NCBI GenBank assembly: GCA_015492755.1
Contig: WGEM01000136.1
Span: forward strand, 1-5,834
Reading direction: 5' to 3'
Length of the DNA: 5,834 nucleotides
DNA from: Gemmatimonadota bacterium
GTDB taxonomy: Bacteria; Gemmatimonadota; Gemmatimonadetes; Longimicrobiales; Gaopeijiaceae
Part shown: piece after piece, positions 5,146-5,834 of the stretch
Position numbering within the stretch: the first letter of the stretch is position 1
Layout of the letters: every line of letters begins with the position of its first letter
The notes under the pieces: model-generated
What the model was told of the DNA's origin: nothing
What the model saw: only the letters and a program-made list of their open reading frames with translations
Database searches by the model: none
Program-made: the position numbers and the translations under genes

Positions 5146-5834
5146 GAATGGCTCCTTCTCGGGGTTCAGGATCGGGTGCGCCCTCCCGGGCGACATGACG
5201 CAGGATGTCGGCGGTGCTCACGGTGGCGGCGCCGGCCCGGGCCACTTCGAGGGACGCGGCCACGTTGGCGAGCTCCGCCGCCTCCACGATATCACCGCCG
5301 GCGGCCAGGACCGCCGCCACGGTGGCGGACACGGTGTCTCCCGCTCCGGAGACGTCGAAGACGTCCAGCGATCGGCCGGGAATCCGCACCGAAACCCCCT
5401 CCTCCGTCTGGAGGGCCATGCCCCGCTCCCCCAGTGTGAGGAGCAGGTGCCGGCATCCCAGGCGGCGCCGCGTGGTTTCCATCCATTCGCCGTCGTCGGG
5501 GTGCGCGAAGTCGCCCAGCGCATCCTGCAGTTCACGGAGGTTGGGCTTGAGGACGGTGGCGCCGCCGTAGGCGAAGAAGCGCCGGCGTTTGGGATCCACC
5601 ACCCAGGGGATCCCCCGGCGCTGGGCGGCGGCACGCACCGCGTCGATGACGTCGGGGACCAGGACGCCCTTGTCGTAATCCGCCACGACGATGACATCGG
5701 CGGCGTCGGCGCGTTCCCGGACCGCGGCAGTGAGACGATCCGCGACATCGGGCGGAACGTCACGCTCGTCTTCCACGTCGAATCGGGCCACATGCTGTCG
5801 GCGAGCCAGAACCCTGGTCTTTTCGGTGGTGGGC
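5138..5834 (-). CDS. rfaE1: PfkB-fold kinase, HldE/RfaE domain-I type (heptose-7-phosphate kinase), N-terminus outside window
   Basis: Probably phosphorylates D-glycero-beta-D-manno-heptose 7-phosphate at C1 using ATP, a cytosolic step toward ADP-heptose for LPS core. The frame is open to the right edge: 231 residues are visible, beginning PTTEKTRVLARRQHVARFD, which matches the HldE segment Thr-Thr-x-Lys-x-Arg-Val with the later Arg-x-Asp. An apparent GTG start at 5791 is inside this conserved block and not the true start. Further on come DPKRRRF, KPNLREL and the ribokinase-family anion-hole motif DVSGAGDT, whose catalytic Asp codon is 5336-5338, then the ANVAAS helix. A typical domain is about 320 residues, so roughly 90 are missing. 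The protein ends soon after the kinase fold (GAIHE, then TGA at 5140-5138), with no fused nucleotidyltransferase domain, so it is monofunctional. Another PfkB sugar kinase is possible, but the TTxKTR block favours the heptose kinase. Confidence 0.85.
   Translation of the reverse strand, partial: PTTEKTRVLARRQHVARFDVEDERDVPPDVADRLTAAVRERADAADVIVVADYDKGVLVPDVIDAVRAAAQRRGIPWVVDPKRRRFFAYGGATVLKPNLRELQDALGDFAHPDDGEWMETTRRRLGCRHLLLTLGERGMALQTEEGVSVRIPGRSLDVFDVSGAGDTVSATVAAVLAAGGDIVEAAELANVAASLEVARAGAATVSTADILRHVAREGAPDPEPREGAIHE
5152..5157 (-). promoter_or_regulatory. Ribosome binding site of ridA inside the kinase 3' end
   Basis: AAGGAG on the minus strand lies 6 nt before the ridA ATG (5145) and within the last codons of the upstream kinase gene. 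It fixes the ridA start and fits re-initiation by ribosomes finishing the kinase. Confidence 0.8.

Noticed and set aside
5146..5196. N-terminal extension of ridA from ATG 5196
   Set aside because: The extra 17 residues lie inside the kinase coding sequence and are not part of the RidA fold; ATG 5145 has the proper ribosome site and gives the standard 129-residue length.
5789..5791. GTG at 5791 as the start of the kinase gene
   Set aside because: The frame continues upstream to the window edge and encodes the conserved Thr-Thr-x-Lys-Thr-Arg block of HldE-type kinases, so the gene is partial and not short.
1..5834. CRISPR array, tRNA, rRNA, insertion sequence or attachment site
   Set aside because: No regularly spaced direct repeats, no tRNA- or rRNA-like segments, no transposase or integrase coding, and no terminal inverted repeats bounding a segment were seen by eye.

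Overview
The window is GC-rich throughout. It looks like the chromosome of a Gram-negative bacterium that uses SusC/SusD-type outer-membrane import and makes a heptose-containing envelope glycan. A SusC/SusD pair with this base composition and with GDLLDVNNP just after the lipoprotein cysteine is what I would expect from Gemmatimonadota. That assignment is an inference; a GC-rich relative of Bacteroidota cannot be excluded. All four recognisable genes lie on the minus strand, so transcription runs from high to low coordinates.

Layout in order of transcription: (1) 5834-5138, the C-terminal part of a PfkB-fold sugar kinase of the HldE/RfaE domain-I type (D-glycero-beta-D-manno-heptose-7-phosphate kinase), cut off by the window edge. 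(2) 5145-4756, a complete RidA enamine/imine deaminase whose start overlaps the kinase stop by 8 bases. (3) 4755-4480, a 276-base gap with a plausible sigma70-type promoter directed at the next gene, a GC palindrome inside that promoter, and a leader of about 220 nt rich in inverted repeats. (4) 4479-1246, a complete 1077-residue SusC/RagA-type TonB-dependent transporter. (5) 1230-1, the first 410 residues of its SusD/RagB-type surface lipoprotein partner, which runs off the left edge.

The two halves look functionally separate. The kinase/ridA pair is a translationally coupled housekeeping unit (ADP-heptose precursor synthesis plus removal of reactive enamines). The susC/susD pair is a second transcription unit: SusD captures a ligand at the cell surface and delivers it to the SusC barrel, which imports it using TonB energy. 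Nothing visible identifies the substrate.

The most interesting non-coding signal is the susC leader. It contains four short perfect stem-loops, a 9-bp long-range helix that excludes one of them, and near its 5' end a 9-nt sequence perfectly complementary to the susC Shine-Dalgarno region. This resembles a translational switch, but it is a pattern-based proposal only. The very long plus-strand open frames opposite susC and susD are judged to be high-GC shadows.
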